Notes under the pieces: generated by a model
Seen by the model: the letters and a program-made list of their open reading frames with translations, nothing else
What the model was told of the DNA's origin: nothing
The model's database searches: none
DNA from: an uncultured Lachnospiraceae bacterium
GTDB taxonomy: Bacteria; Bacillota; Clostridia; Lachnospirales; Lachnospiraceae
Assembly: GCA_947625755.1 (NCBI GenBank)
Contig: CANQPJ010000018.1
Span: 1-42,874, forward strand
Direction of reading: 5' to 3'
Length of the DNA stretch: 42,874 bases
Program-made: the position numbers and the translations under genes
In this document: positions 26,594 to 34,517 of the stretch, in pieces
How the letters are laid out: the number at the start of each line of letters is the position of its first letter
Numbering within the stretch: position 1 is the first letter of the stretch

Positions 26594-26812
26594 TTGGTTC
26601 AGCAAACAAACATAATCTCTGATATAGAATATTATAAAGTCTTTTACTATACGGGAAACAAAGCAAAAGTTTATTATGTTGAGGAAAACCATGACTCGGG
26701 TAATTTCTTATGGTTTCATAAGGTGGACTCAAAATGGAAAATGATAGAATGGAAAACTGTCTGGTCTAAATATGGGAGTGCGAGTGGAATAACTTATCCT
26801 ATATATAAATGA
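26594..26812 (+). CDS. Short protein of unknown function or 3' gene remnant
   Basis: TTG at 26594 gives 72 residues, but without a ribosome site; the frame stays open further upstream inside the NTase gene. The text YYKVFYYTGNKAKVYYVEEN and WFHKVDSKWKMIEWKTVWSK reads like the C-terminal half of a beta-rich secreted protein. A truncated gene end is more likely than a complete gene. Confidence 0.35.
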   Translation: MVQQTNIISDIEYYKVFYYTGNKAKVYYVEENHDSGNFLWFHKVDSKWKMIEWKTVWSKYGSASGITYPIYK

Positions 26813-26855
26813 TTTGTCATATAGGTTTTATTCAGAAGTATATAGTTAGGAATCT

Positions 26856-26882
26856 AAAGCATCTGATTTTCAGGTGCTTTTT
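26856..26882 (+). terminator. Terminator
   Basis: AAAGCATCTG pairs with CAGGTGCTTT (one G-U pair), then TTT. It closes the HTH/NTase unit. Confidence 0.8.
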
Positions 26883-26990
26883 CTTATGGCTGTAAATTTG
26901 AACAGCCTGATTATTTTTCAATAATGAAATATCCTTAACATTTAAAGGAGACTGTAAAAAGTTTTTGTCAAGATGCTAGGTATAAATAGA

Positions 26991-27698
26991 TTACATATAT
27001 TGTATGCAAAACAAGCTAAATACATATGTAAATTCTTGGCAAATCGATGATAGGTGAGAATCAATTACATATATCTTTGGCAAAACCAGCCAGATATATA
27101 TGTAAATCTATGGCAAATCGATGATAGGTAAAAATCAATTACATGTATTTTTTTGCAAAATAAGCCAAATACATATGTAAATCTATGGCAAATCCATGAT
27201 GGATGAGAATTAATTACATACATTTTTTACAAAACAAGCTAAATACATATGTAAATTCTTGTCAAATCCATGGTGAGTGAAAATGAATTACATATATCTT
27301 TTGCAAAACAAGCCAAATCTATATGTAAATCTATGGCAAATTCATGATGGGTGAAAATCAGTTATATATATTTTCAACAAAACCAGCCTAATGCATATGT
27401 AAATTCTTGTCAAATCCATGGTGAGTGAAAATGAATTACATATATCTTTTGCAAAACAAGTTAAATACATATGTAAATCTATGGCAAATTCATAACCGAT
27501 GAAAATGAATTACATATATTGTATACAAAACAAGCCAGATACATATGTAAATTCTAGGGAAATTCATAACCAGTGAGAGTCAATTACATATATTGTATAC
27601 AAAATCAACCAAATCCATATGTAAATCTATGGAGAATCCATAACTGTTGAAGATCAATTACATATATTTTCAACAAAACGAGCCAAATCCATATGTAA
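26991..27698. repeat. Array of about ten 74-bp tandem units, each with an inverted repeat
   Basis: Units begin with TTACATATAT at 26991, 27065, 27139, 27214, 27288, 27362, 27436, 27510, 27584 and 27658; eight steps are exactly 74 bp and one is 75. Each holds TTACATAT, about 25 bases (AAAACAAGCC in the middle), ATATGTAA, then a 33-base linker with a CAAAT core and a GTGAAAAT-type end. The last unit lacks the linker, and a degenerate linker precedes the first. A 67-base stretch is identical at 148-bp offset (units 4-5 against 6-7), so the array grew in two-unit steps. No reading frame spans it. It lies between the 3' ends of convergent genes. Confidence 0.95.
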
Positions 27699-27762
27699 AT
27701 TAGGTTCTAAACTTCCCCCCTCACTCTTGACAAAGAGCCGCAAATTATAAACATAGTAAACC

Positions 27763-27796
27763 AGAACCTGCATTCGCTAATGCGGATGCAGGTTCT
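27763..27796. repeat. Strong inverted repeat downstream of the surface-protein gene
   Basis: AGAACCTGCAT and ATGCAGGTTCT flank CGC/GCG with one mismatch and a TAAT loop. It lies 65 bp beyond the stop of the minus-strand surface protein. A GGGG...CCCC pair with a T6 run sits at 27804-27826. Either could end transcription. Confidence 0.6.
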
Positions 27797-27860
27797 GCTA
27801 GCCGGGGACTTTTTTAACAGCCCCTTTCCTTATGTTTTTATGAACAAACCTTTAATTCCT

Positions 27861-30827
27861 CTACTTAAATTTTACTTTCTTTCTTTTTGCCCACTTCCCA
27901 TAAATACACTTTCCATTCTTTCTTTTGAAAGCACGGATTTTTATATAATATACCGTCTTTTTTTGCGCTTTTCCAAAAAGCCCAAGAAGCTTCCAAGTCT
28001 TTTTGCTTGATTTTATCGTTATTTTTCTTGCCTTCTTAAATTTCCGGTTTTTTGCATAGACAATTTGATAACCATCAGCATAGAAATTACGCTTCCAGGA
28101 AATCCGGATTTTCTTTTTCCTTTTTGATGTTTTTACCTTTTTCATGTTCAATTTTTTGACAATATTTTTCCGGCTGTTGTTTTTCGGTTTTGTAGTATTA
28201 TCCGGCTTTGTGGCTGGCGTAGTAGTAGGTGATGCAGATGGAAGAGTTTGTGTCGGTTTTTCCGTTGCAGTTTCTGTCGGTTTTTCTCCATCTGTACCTT
28301 TTACCGTTAATTCCACGCTGACATATTGATTTGTTAGTGCTCCAAAAATTTCCCCATAAGTTTTGTCGTTTTTATAATGCTCGGCATACTTTTCAAACAC
28401 TTCATAGGAAAGCACGGTGCCTACCGTTACCTTGGTATCATACTGCGGTATGGTTACACGAAGTGTCTGGTCGCTGATAATTTCGTTATGGTCGGATGTC
28501 CAATAACGAATATAATCCGGCACTTCTTCCTCCGGATTCACGACATTTACCAGAATTCCGTTATTATCCGGTTTATCGACATAGGAAGAAGTATACAGCG
28601 TACCGTCAGGATTTTCATAAATTCCATAGAAGGTTTTCAAATCAGAAGTAATATTTTCTTTATCTGTATTCTCATTCCGGATAAAGTCAAAAAACTGCCC
28701 CTTTGCTTTTTCCATAAATTGTACTGCGTGACGGATTTCCTCTTCGGCTAAAGGTATCACTGTAAGATGAATTTCTTTTGATGCAGAGATAGAAGCATTT
28801 TCTTTGTTTGTAATTGTCACAGTCAAAGTCACGTCCTGTTTTTCCTCTTCCGGCAGAGGACGGTAAGTGTAGGTGCGATAACCGTTGATTTCAATGACAG
28901 AAGGCGCACTGCTTTCTACAGAAATATTATAATACTTTCCATCAATTCCAAGCTCACGCGGTCGGGTCAACTGAATATCCCCTGTGACATGATCAAAATC
29001 AAGCGTGTTCCCTGTTTGAAAATCTTTCATAAATCCGGCATAGGTCTCCAGCTGCTCCTGAAGCATTTGTATTTCCTTTTCCTCTGTATTTTCTCCCGGC
29101 ACCACAATTCTGATTTCTCTGGTAATTTTCTCCGTCAGCGTATCTTCTTTAGAGTTCATTGTATATCGGTCAAAAGTAAACTCTGCGGTAATAACGACCT
29201 CTGTATCTTTGCTGGCGGGAACTACCGTTGCCTGATAATACCTGTTTGTATAATTTCTGTCCCATGTGTCTGTGTTACTAATACGGATAACATCAGGATT
29301 AGAAGAAGTGTAAGTAGCAGATACCCATTTGACTGTTTTTTCTGTTCCATTATGATTAATTACCGGATAAACAGGTAATGATAAATTTTGCGTCACTTCA
29401 TTGAGTGAAGGGTTATCACCCAAGATACTTTCCGCGTTGTATTCTTCTGCAACCGTATTCATATCTTCCTTTATTTTATCTAAATCCCAATATATATTGA
29501 CGCAGGAAGGCGAATACTCCGTCACCGCATTATTTAACCGAAGTTCAAAAACGACATCTGCCTGTCCGAAATAGATAGTCGGAGTTGTATCAAATAGGCT
29601 TTTATAAAAGTAATGAATCGTTCCATCTTCTTCAATATACGTTTGCGTATCACCCATTCTGTTTTCCACAGACTTTACAGAGACCGTAATTCCCTTTCCC
29701 TGATAAGCCTCTTTGGATTCAATCAGACTGCTCAAGTATGTATTAATATTTTTATCCCGATAAAAGGAAGGTGTCAGGACGCCACTAGGCAGTTCCTTCA
29801 CTAATTCCTGCAGCACAGCCATATCCTGCTGTGTGGTATCTGTTGACGATACCTGCCACTTTAAAACAGGATAGCCCTGATTAAAATTGTCCTGAACAGT
29901 AAATGCATCGCCCAATCCTACCTGTAAAGATTTTAACTGTTCCGGCGTTGTCATGATAATCCCGCTGGTATCTGCCTCATATTGAAAACCATATCCGGTT
30001 TCATGAGTCCCCTCCAGCCAAAAACAATTTGATACTGTAAAGCCGGTATAGAGATAACCTATAAAAGAACCTGCCTGCGAAGTACCTGTGACAACTCCAC
30101 TGTTATAACATTGACTGATTTGTCCCTGATTTGCAGTACACATTCCATATCCGACAATTCCTCCCACTCTCGCTGTTGAAGTAGAAGTTGTCGTGACTGC
30201 TCCGGTGTTATAACAGTTTTCAATATGAATCTCTGTGTTGGATTGTCCGACAATTCCTCCGGCATTTTTGATTTTTCCTCCAATGCTGCCTGTATTATAA
30301 CATTCTGTAATGGTACAGCTTTTTGCGTAACCCGCAATTCCGGCAAAACAGGTTGAATTATTCCCTGCACTTTGAATCTCAACTTCAGAACCACACTTTG
30401 TAATAGTACTGTTTTCTGCTTTTGCCGCAATGCCGGCGGTATACCCATATTTTACCTGAAGGCTTCCTTTGACCAATACATTTTTAATTTCAGCGCTCTC
30501 AATTGCCCCAAATAATCCGGTATAGTTCTCTCCTTCTGAAATATTCAACACGACCTCATGCCCCGCGCCATCAAAAACTCCTGTAAAAGGGTTGGTTGTA
30601 CTCCCAATAATGGTTTCCACGTTTTCAATATCCTGTGCCAGTTTATACTTTCCGTTCAAAGGATATTCTGCATCATTTCCGATTTTTGCAAGTTCTGTGG
30701 CAGAAGATATCAAAATTTCTTCTTCCGCTGCATTGGCATCCGCAGGATTAATTTCCAGTCCGGTAAAAGCCAATATCAGTGATAAAATCATTGCTCCTGC
30801 CTTTTTTGTTCTTTTTCTCATGTTCAT
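27861..30827 (-). CDS. Large secreted surface protein with GLUG, Ig-like and Fn3 modules, under a cobalamin riboswitch
   Basis: The protein has 988 residues; an ATG two codons in (30821) has better spacing from AGGAGG. It has a signal peptide (MRKRTKKAGAMILSLILAFTG, split AxA-like near residue 33). Next comes a beta-helix region of GLUG-type repeats (about 60-290: GYTAGIAAKA, CFAGIAGYA, NAGGIVGQSN, RVGGIVGYG, each followed by ITECYNTG-like turns). Then follow atrophied Ig-like domains (about 480-590 and 605-705) with SSNPDVIRIS- and SSAPSVIEIN-type motifs, a Pro/Thr-rich linker (about 870-905) and a Fn3-like C-terminal domain (ISWKRNFYADGYQIVY). No LPXTG or membrane anchor is seen. Expression should fall when cobalamin is plentiful, so a role in binding or gaining corrinoids is inferred; function is not established. 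Confidence 0.85.
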   Translation of the reverse strand: MNMRKRTKKAGAMILSLILAFTGLEINPADANAAEEEILISSATELAKIGNDAEYPLNGKYKLAQDIENVETIIGSTTNPFTGVFDGAGHEVVLNISEGENYTGLFGAIESAEIKNVLVKGSLQVKYGYTAGIAAKAENSTITKCGSEVEIQSAGNNSTCFAGIAGYAKSCTITECYNTGSIGGKIKNAGGIVGQSNTEIHIENCYNTGAVTTTSTSTARVGGIVGYGMCTANQGQISQCYNSGVVTGTSQAGSFIGYLYTGFTVSNCFWLEGTHETGYGFQYEADTSGIIMTTPEQLKSLQVGLGDAFTVQDNFNQGYPVLKWQVSSTDTTQQDMAVLQELVKELPSGVLTPSFYRDKNINTYLSSLIESKEAYQGKGITVSVKSVENRMGDTQTYIEEDGTIHYFYKSLFDTTPTIYFGQADVVFELRLNNAVTEYSPSCVNIYWDLDKIKEDMNTVAEEYNAESILGDNPSLNEVTQNLSLPVYPVINHNGTEKTVKWVSATYTSSNPDVIRISNTDTWDRNYTNRYYQATVVPASKDTEVVITAEFTFDRYTMNSKEDTLTEKITREIRIVVPGENTEEKEIQMLQEQLETYAGFMKDFQTGNTLDFDHVTGDIQLTRPRELGIDGKYYNISVESSAPSVIEINGYRTYTYRPLPEEEKQDVTLTVTITNKENASISASKEIHLTVIPLAEEEIRHAVQFMEKAKGQFFDFIRNENTDKENITSDLKTFYGIYENPDGTLYTSSYVDKPDNNGILVNVVNPEEEVPDYIRYWTSDHNEIISDQTLRVTIPQYDTKVTVGTVLSYEVFEKYAEHYKNDKTYGEIFGALTNQYVSVELTVKGTDGEKPTETATEKPTQTLPSASPTTTPATKPDNTTKPKNNSRKNIVKKLNMKKVKTSKRKKKIRISWKRNFYADGYQIVYAKNRKFKKARKITIKSSKKTWKLLGLFGKAQKKTVYYIKIRAFKRKNGKCIYGKWAKRKKVKFK

Positions 30828-30867
30828 TTTCCTCCTGTTTGCTACATATTTGCCGCATCACAGAAAA

Positions 30868-30896
30868 CCCCTGTATTACATTGCTGTAATCAGGGG
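30868..30896 (-). terminator. Intrinsic terminator between riboswitch and surface-protein gene
   Basis: On the minus strand CCCCTG-ATTACA pairs with TGTAAT-CAGGGG (one bulge), followed by TTTTCTG. It lies 41 bases before the start codon and about 170 bases after the riboswitch. It may be the riboswitch-controlled stop or a constitutive attenuator. Confidence 0.8.
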
Positions 30897-31064
30897 TAGA
30901 TAATTCTAATATTATCAGATGAGATTTTGCAGTGAATAGTGCCGGAAAATCTGCACTGCAAAAAATGCCTGCCAATCTACAGACAATTCTGTCTCACCAT
31001 ACAAAAATATGGTATTCCAATAATAGAAGTCATTTATCAATTCCCCGTGATATAACTCCAAACT

Positions 31065-31240
31065 CTATGCAGGTCTCCTGACTTACGAATCATTACCTTT
31101 ATTCCCCTTCCCGGTTTCCCAGTGGGTGAACCCTGAAGCTTCAGCGGTTCATGAATATTGGCTCCTCGCTTACAGTGGCGGGACCGTGCAGGACTTTCAC
31201 CTGCTTCCCTCTTGGCTGACTGTTACATCAGAACATAAAG
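31065..31240 (-). ncRNA. Cobalamin riboswitch
   Basis: Read on the minus strand it has GGGAAGCAGGTGAAAGTC, then CCTGCACGGTCCCGCCACTG, a peripheral stem (GAACCGCTGAAGCTTCAG side), and the B12 box AGTCAGGAGACCTGC at the 3' side. These are the conserved core elements of the AdoCbl-type riboswitch (Rfam RF00174). The next minus-strand gene is the GLUG surface protein. Riboswitches of this class usually turn genes off when cobalamin is bound. Confidence 0.95.
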
Positions 31241-31251
31241 TTTATTTTAAA

Positions 31252-31281
31252 ATTCTAGCATAACGTTCAAAGCACTGTCAA
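31252..31281 (-). promoter_or_regulatory. Promoter of the riboswitch transcript
   Basis: On the minus strand TTGACA (31281-31276), 18 bases, TAGAAT (31257-31252). The predicted start near 31245 lies exactly at the 5' edge of the riboswitch. Confidence 0.8.
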
Positions 31282-31335
31282 TTATTTAAAGAAGGTCTCT
31301 TACAATAAAAGCACCCAATACATCACTTTTTGTAG

Positions 31336-31364
31336 TTGACAATTATTCATCAATATGTTACAAT
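31336..31364 (+). promoter_or_regulatory. Promoter toward the ImmA gene
   Basis: TTGACA (31336-31341), 17 bases, TACAAT (31359-31364), nearly consensus. It leaves a leader of about 210 bases before the ImmA gene; no gene or known riboswitch was recognised in it. Confidence 0.7.
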
Positions 31365-31582
31365 TTAAACTCAATATAATAATTCTATGTTTCAGCGGCA
31401 TCTTGTGATAGAATATAAAAAGAACGTGCTGGTACCGGTTTTTCAAAGTATTACTAAAAGACCGTCATATGACATATCAGCTTATTATTCGACTATTATA
31501 TGAAAAAAATAAAATTAGCAGCTGAATTGTTGGTTGCATAACTGCCTCAATTTATTAAAATTTTTGAAGGGGAGATAGTGAA

Positions 31583-32200
31583 ATGTGTGCAATTATCAAT
31601 TTTAGTATGTATACGAAAAAGAGAAAAGAGAGAAAAAGAAATATGTTTGAAGAAATTACAAATGACATTAGAGAAAGAAGAAAGAGTGGGCAGGAATATA
31701 CCATTGATGAGATGGGAAATATCAGCCGGAAGTTTTTGAATCAGCTGTCTTTTAATGGCAAAGGACCTGTACCAATAGTGCAAATAGCTAAATCAATGGG
31801 GTTTAAAATTTATCAGCAGCCCATGGAAACTCGCCTATCAGGATTTATAGCTGTTGATGAAGAACTAAAAGGACTTTTTCATAATGATAAAATCATATCA
31901 GTGAATATTAATGATGAAATAGGACATCAAAGATTTGTTATAGCTCACGAATTGGCGCACTATTTATTCGACTATTGTCCGGAATCGAAGGAATATTACG
32001 ATACATATGTTAAAGATACTCATGAAACGGACAGTGAAAAGATTGCAAATCGATTTGCTGCTGAATTACTGATGCCAAAAAGCAGCTTTATAGAACAGTT
32101 TCGTAACTGTAAAAGTTCATCAAATGTTATTGATGAATTAAAGAAAAAATTCCAAGTACAGGATAAAGCTATTATCAAAAGATTAAGGGAGGTAATATAG
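31583..32200 (+). CDS. ImmA/IrrE-family metallopeptidase
   Basis: The protein has 205 residues; the ATG at 31583 has AAGGGGAG 8 bases upstream, though a later ATG at 31643 also fits. The zinc motif HELAH is at 122-126 (IAHELAHYLFDY) and the third ligand lies in EKIANRFAAELLMP. A C-terminal helical segment follows. ImmA-type proteases cut repressors of mobile elements or stress regulators. No XRE repressor is adjacent; instead a two-TM protein follows after 6 bases, so that protein may be its partner, substrate or effector (inference). Confidence 0.9.
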   Translation: MCAIINFSMYTKKRKERKRNMFEEITNDIRERRKSGQEYTIDEMGNISRKFLNQLSFNGKGPVPIVQIAKSMGFKIYQQPMETRLSGFIAVDEELKGLFHNDKIISVNINDEIGHQRFVIAHELAHYLFDYCPESKEYYDTYVKDTHETDSEKIANRFAAELLMPKSSFIEQFRNCKSSSNVIDELKKKFQVQDKAIIKRLREVI

Positions 32201-32206
32201 AAAGGC

Positions 32207-32815
32207 ATGAGCATTCCCTTTTCAGAAGACAAAAAAACGGTATATAAGTATATATTAAGTACAATAGAGGATGAGGCACTGACAGAAGCACCAACAGATA
32301 AAACATTAATTCAAAATGCCGGAATAGCTGATCTTTTAAAACAACATGGGAAAAACATGGATGAACACTCAAAGCATTATGGAAATATTTTAAGTGCGTA
32401 TTCGAAAAATGTGGAGAGAACATTGTCAATGAAAAGAAAGTTTAAGATTATTTTTTTTGTGTTTGCATTAGCTTCACTGCTTTTTACGTCAGTAGTTTTT
32501 TATTTAATTGTAAACAAAGCATTTAATTATATTGGAAAAGGATATAGTAATTTTAGTATCATATCGACATTGCTCTCTGCTGTAATATCTATTATTACTG
32601 TTTATAATGTTATTCCACAAATTATTGCCGAGTATTTGTTTAATAAAGAAGAAGATAAAACCATGACGGATTATGTAAGCAAAATCCAAGGGTATGATTC
32701 ATCATTGATGCAATATATCTTTTCAGAAGAACCTAATACAGCATCAAAAGAAGATGTTAAAGAAGTATCTGGGGAAAATTCCGAAATAATATTAGAGCAA
32801 AGAAGTAATAATTAA
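32207..32815 (+). CDS. Two-TM membrane protein paired with ImmA
   Basis: The protein has 202 residues. An N-terminal soluble helical part (about 1-78) is followed by two membrane helices (about 80-103, FKIIFFVFALASLLFTSVVF; about 118-145, ISTLLSAVISIITVYNVIPQ) and then a cytoplasmic tail starting IIAEYLFNKEEDK. The layout recalls small 2-TM effectors of the SLATT kind, but I cannot assign a family firmly. GAAAGG lies a few bases before its ATG. It is co-transcribed with ImmA. Confidence 0.75.
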   Translation: MSIPFSEDKKTVYKYILSTIEDEALTEAPTDKTLIQNAGIADLLKQHGKNMDEHSKHYGNILSAYSKNVERTLSMKRKFKIIFFVFALASLLFTSVVFYLIVNKAFNYIGKGYSNFSIISTLLSAVISIITVYNVIPQIIAEYLFNKEEDKTMTDYVSKIQGYDSSLMQYIFSEEPNTASKEDVKEVSGENSEIILEQRSNN

Positions 32816-32863
32816 AAAGATAAAATAGTATATTTGTGGAAAATACATGGTATTTCAGAGATG

Positions 32864-32941
32864 AAAGTGGACATTGAAGTTCAAAAAGTGGACATTGAAG
32901 TCTGAAAAGTGGACATTAAAACCCCAAAAGTGGACATTAAA
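32864..32941. repeat. Four direct repeats at exact 21-bp spacing
   Basis: AAAGTGGACATT starts at 32864, 32885, 32906 and 32927, followed by GAA in the first two and AAA in the last two. The 21-bp step is two helical turns. They lie between the 2-TM gene and the fic promoter. They could be a phased operator, or a relic of the multiple terminal repeats of an IS21-type element; no istAB genes are present. Confidence 0.85.
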
Positions 32942-32957
32942 AAATAAATTTTTAAAA

Positions 32958-33014
32958 TTATCTCCGTCATTTATTTACTATGTGCATCAAAATGTGGTAA
33001 AATGACGGAGATAA
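32958..33014. promoter_or_regulatory. 15-bp inverted repeat around the fic promoter
   Basis: TTATCTCCGTCATTT (32958-32972) and its exact complement (33000-33014) stand 27 bases apart. The right arm overlaps TAAAAT (32998-33003), a likely -10, and the left arm ends just before the -35 position. Two operators or one large looped site for fic autoregulation is plausible. Confidence 0.7.
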
Positions 33015-33036
33015 AATAAAAATGAGGTAGATAATA

Positions 33037-34083
33037 TTGAGAATTTATGATTATAAGGAATATCCGGAAAAAATACTTACACCCGATATTGTTGCAATGC
33101 TGACAAGCATACATGAACATAAAGGAAAACAGCAATTATTTCTTGAAGCAAATGCGGATGACTTGAAAAACTTGTTGGAAGTTGCAAAAATCCAAAGTAC
33201 AGGCGCATCCAATCGTATTGAAGGAATATTTACTTCAGATAAAAGATTGGAAAAATTGGTTAAGCAAAAAGCAGAACCACAAAACTGTTCAGAAGAAGAA
33301 ATCGCAGGATATAGAGAAGTTTTAGCAACAATTCATGAGAGTTATGAATATATTACTGTCAGACCGAATGTCATATTGCAGCTTCACAGAGATCTTTATT
33401 CTTATTCTAATAGCAGTGTTGGCGGAACATATAAAATTAACGACAATATTATTGCAGAAACTGATAATATGGGCAATCAAAAGGTTCGTTTTAAACCGGT
33501 TCCGGCATATCAGACTGCAGAAGCAGTTGAATTACTGTGCGATGCTTTTTTAAAAAGTTGGGATGAGGGAAAAATAGATAAACTGGTTTTAATTCCGATG
33601 TTTATATTAGATTTTTTGTGTATCCATCCGTTTAACGATGGAAATGGAAGAATGAGCCGATTACTGACATTGCTGCTTTTTTATAAGGCAGGATATATTG
33701 TCGGAAAGTATATCAGTATAGAAATGCTGATAGAAAAATCAAAAGAGACTTATTACGAGGCATTACAGGATAGCTCGTCAGATTGGCATAAGAATGAAAA
33801 TAGTTATATTCCATTTATAAAGTATTATCTCGGAATCATAGAAAAAGCATATAATGAATTTGAGTCAAGAGTAAAACTGATGCAGAATCGGACACTATCT
33901 AAACCGGAAAGGATAAAAACAGTCATAGATGAACATTTGGGAAAAATAACCAAAAAGGAAATTATGGAAATTTGTCCGGATATTAGCCAGACTACAGTTG
34001 AAAGAACTCTTACGGAATTGGTTAAAGAAGGATATATTGCCAAAGTCGGTTCAGGTCCGGCTACGGGATATGTAAGAATCTGA
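33037..34083 (+). CDS. fic: Fic-family protein with N-terminal inhibitory motif
   Basis: The protein has 348 residues; the TTG start has GAGGT 9 bases upstream. The Fic core HPFNDGNGRMSR begins at His197 and is complete, so AMP transfer to a target hydroxyl is expected. The inhibitory motif (S/T)xxxE(G/N) is present as SNRIEG (58-63) ahead of the core, making it a self-inhibited class II enzyme. The last 70 residues form a winged HTH (ITKKEIMEIC, then SQTTVERTLTELVKEGYI), which could bind the inverted repeat at its own promoter. Target is unknown. Confidence 0.92.
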   Translation: MRIYDYKEYPEKILTPDIVAMLTSIHEHKGKQQLFLEANADDLKNLLEVAKIQSTGASNRIEGIFTSDKRLEKLVKQKAEPQNCSEEEIAGYREVLATIHESYEYITVRPNVILQLHRDLYSYSNSSVGGTYKINDNIIAETDNMGNQKVRFKPVPAYQTAEAVELLCDAFLKSWDEGKIDKLVLIPMFILDFLCIHPFNDGNGRMSRLLTLLLFYKAGYIVGKYISIEMLIEKSKETYYEALQDSSSDWHKNENSYIPFIKYYLGIIEKAYNEFESRVKLMQNRTLSKPERIKTVIDEHLGKITKKEIMEICPDISQTTVERTLTELVKEGYIAKVGSGPATGYVRI

Positions 34084-34104
34084 TAAAAATAATAGCTTAA
34101 TCAT

Positions 34105-34141
34105 CACTTGTGGTACTGTCGATGAGTGCCACAAAGTTTTT
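34105..34141 (+). terminator. Terminator of fic
   Basis: ACTTGTGGTACT pairs with AGTGCCACAAAGT with one bulge and one G-U pair, then TTTT. Confidence 0.65.
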
Positions 34142-34199
34142 AATTCCAATTTTAATAATATCTTAAACTAAAATCAGGGCTGTATCCACAATATTACAA

Positions 34200-34229
34200 C
34201 AGGCAGAAACAATCTGCCTGTATTTTTTT
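34200..34229 (+). terminator. Second terminator hairpin after fic
   Basis: CAGGCAGA (34200-34207) pairs perfectly with TCTGCCTG (34213-34220), followed by TATTTTTTT. Confidence 0.8.
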
Positions 34230-34364
34230 GCAAAATACCGGATTTTTATACAATACACCGTGTTTCATGGCGATGATGCAGTTACCCGCCATATATTGTA
34301 AAATACAAAATATGACACATGTCATAAAAAAATTTATATGCTATAAAAATGTTTTTTTATTTGA
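34230..34364. other. AT-rich spacer left of the IS
   Basis: No gene is seen. Its last 11 bases (TTTTTATTTGA, 34354-34364) are the left copy of the target duplication. Confidence 0.5.
34354..34364. repeat. Left target-site duplication of the IS
   Basis: TTTTTATTTGA, identical to 36136-36146, directly outside the terminal repeats. Confidence 0.85.
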
Positions 34365-34419
34365 TAGGTAATTGCGAAACTCACTAACGTTCGTTTGCAA
34401 TCTTGAACCAAAACAAGGA

Positions 34420-34444
34420 AGAATTCGTGTTCCTCACGAATTCT
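34420..34444. terminator. Hairpin inside the IS after the transposase stop
   Basis: AGAATTCGTG and CACGAATTCT form a perfect 10-bp stem around TTCCT. No T run follows on either strand, so its role is uncertain. Confidence 0.5.
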
Positions 34445-34517
34445 AATATGGAATGTGAATAACAGCTGGTTTTAGGCGCACTTTAATAAGCTATAGGTTT
34501 TATTGAATTGGTAAGTC

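Noticed and set aside
26991-27698. CRISPR array
   Set aside because: The whole 74-bp unit is conserved, including what would be spacers; no unique spacers and no cas genes.
27780-30903. Several plus-strand open frames across the surface-protein gene
   Set aside because: They are antisense to a continuous 988-codon gene with signal peptide and domains, and lack ribosome sites.
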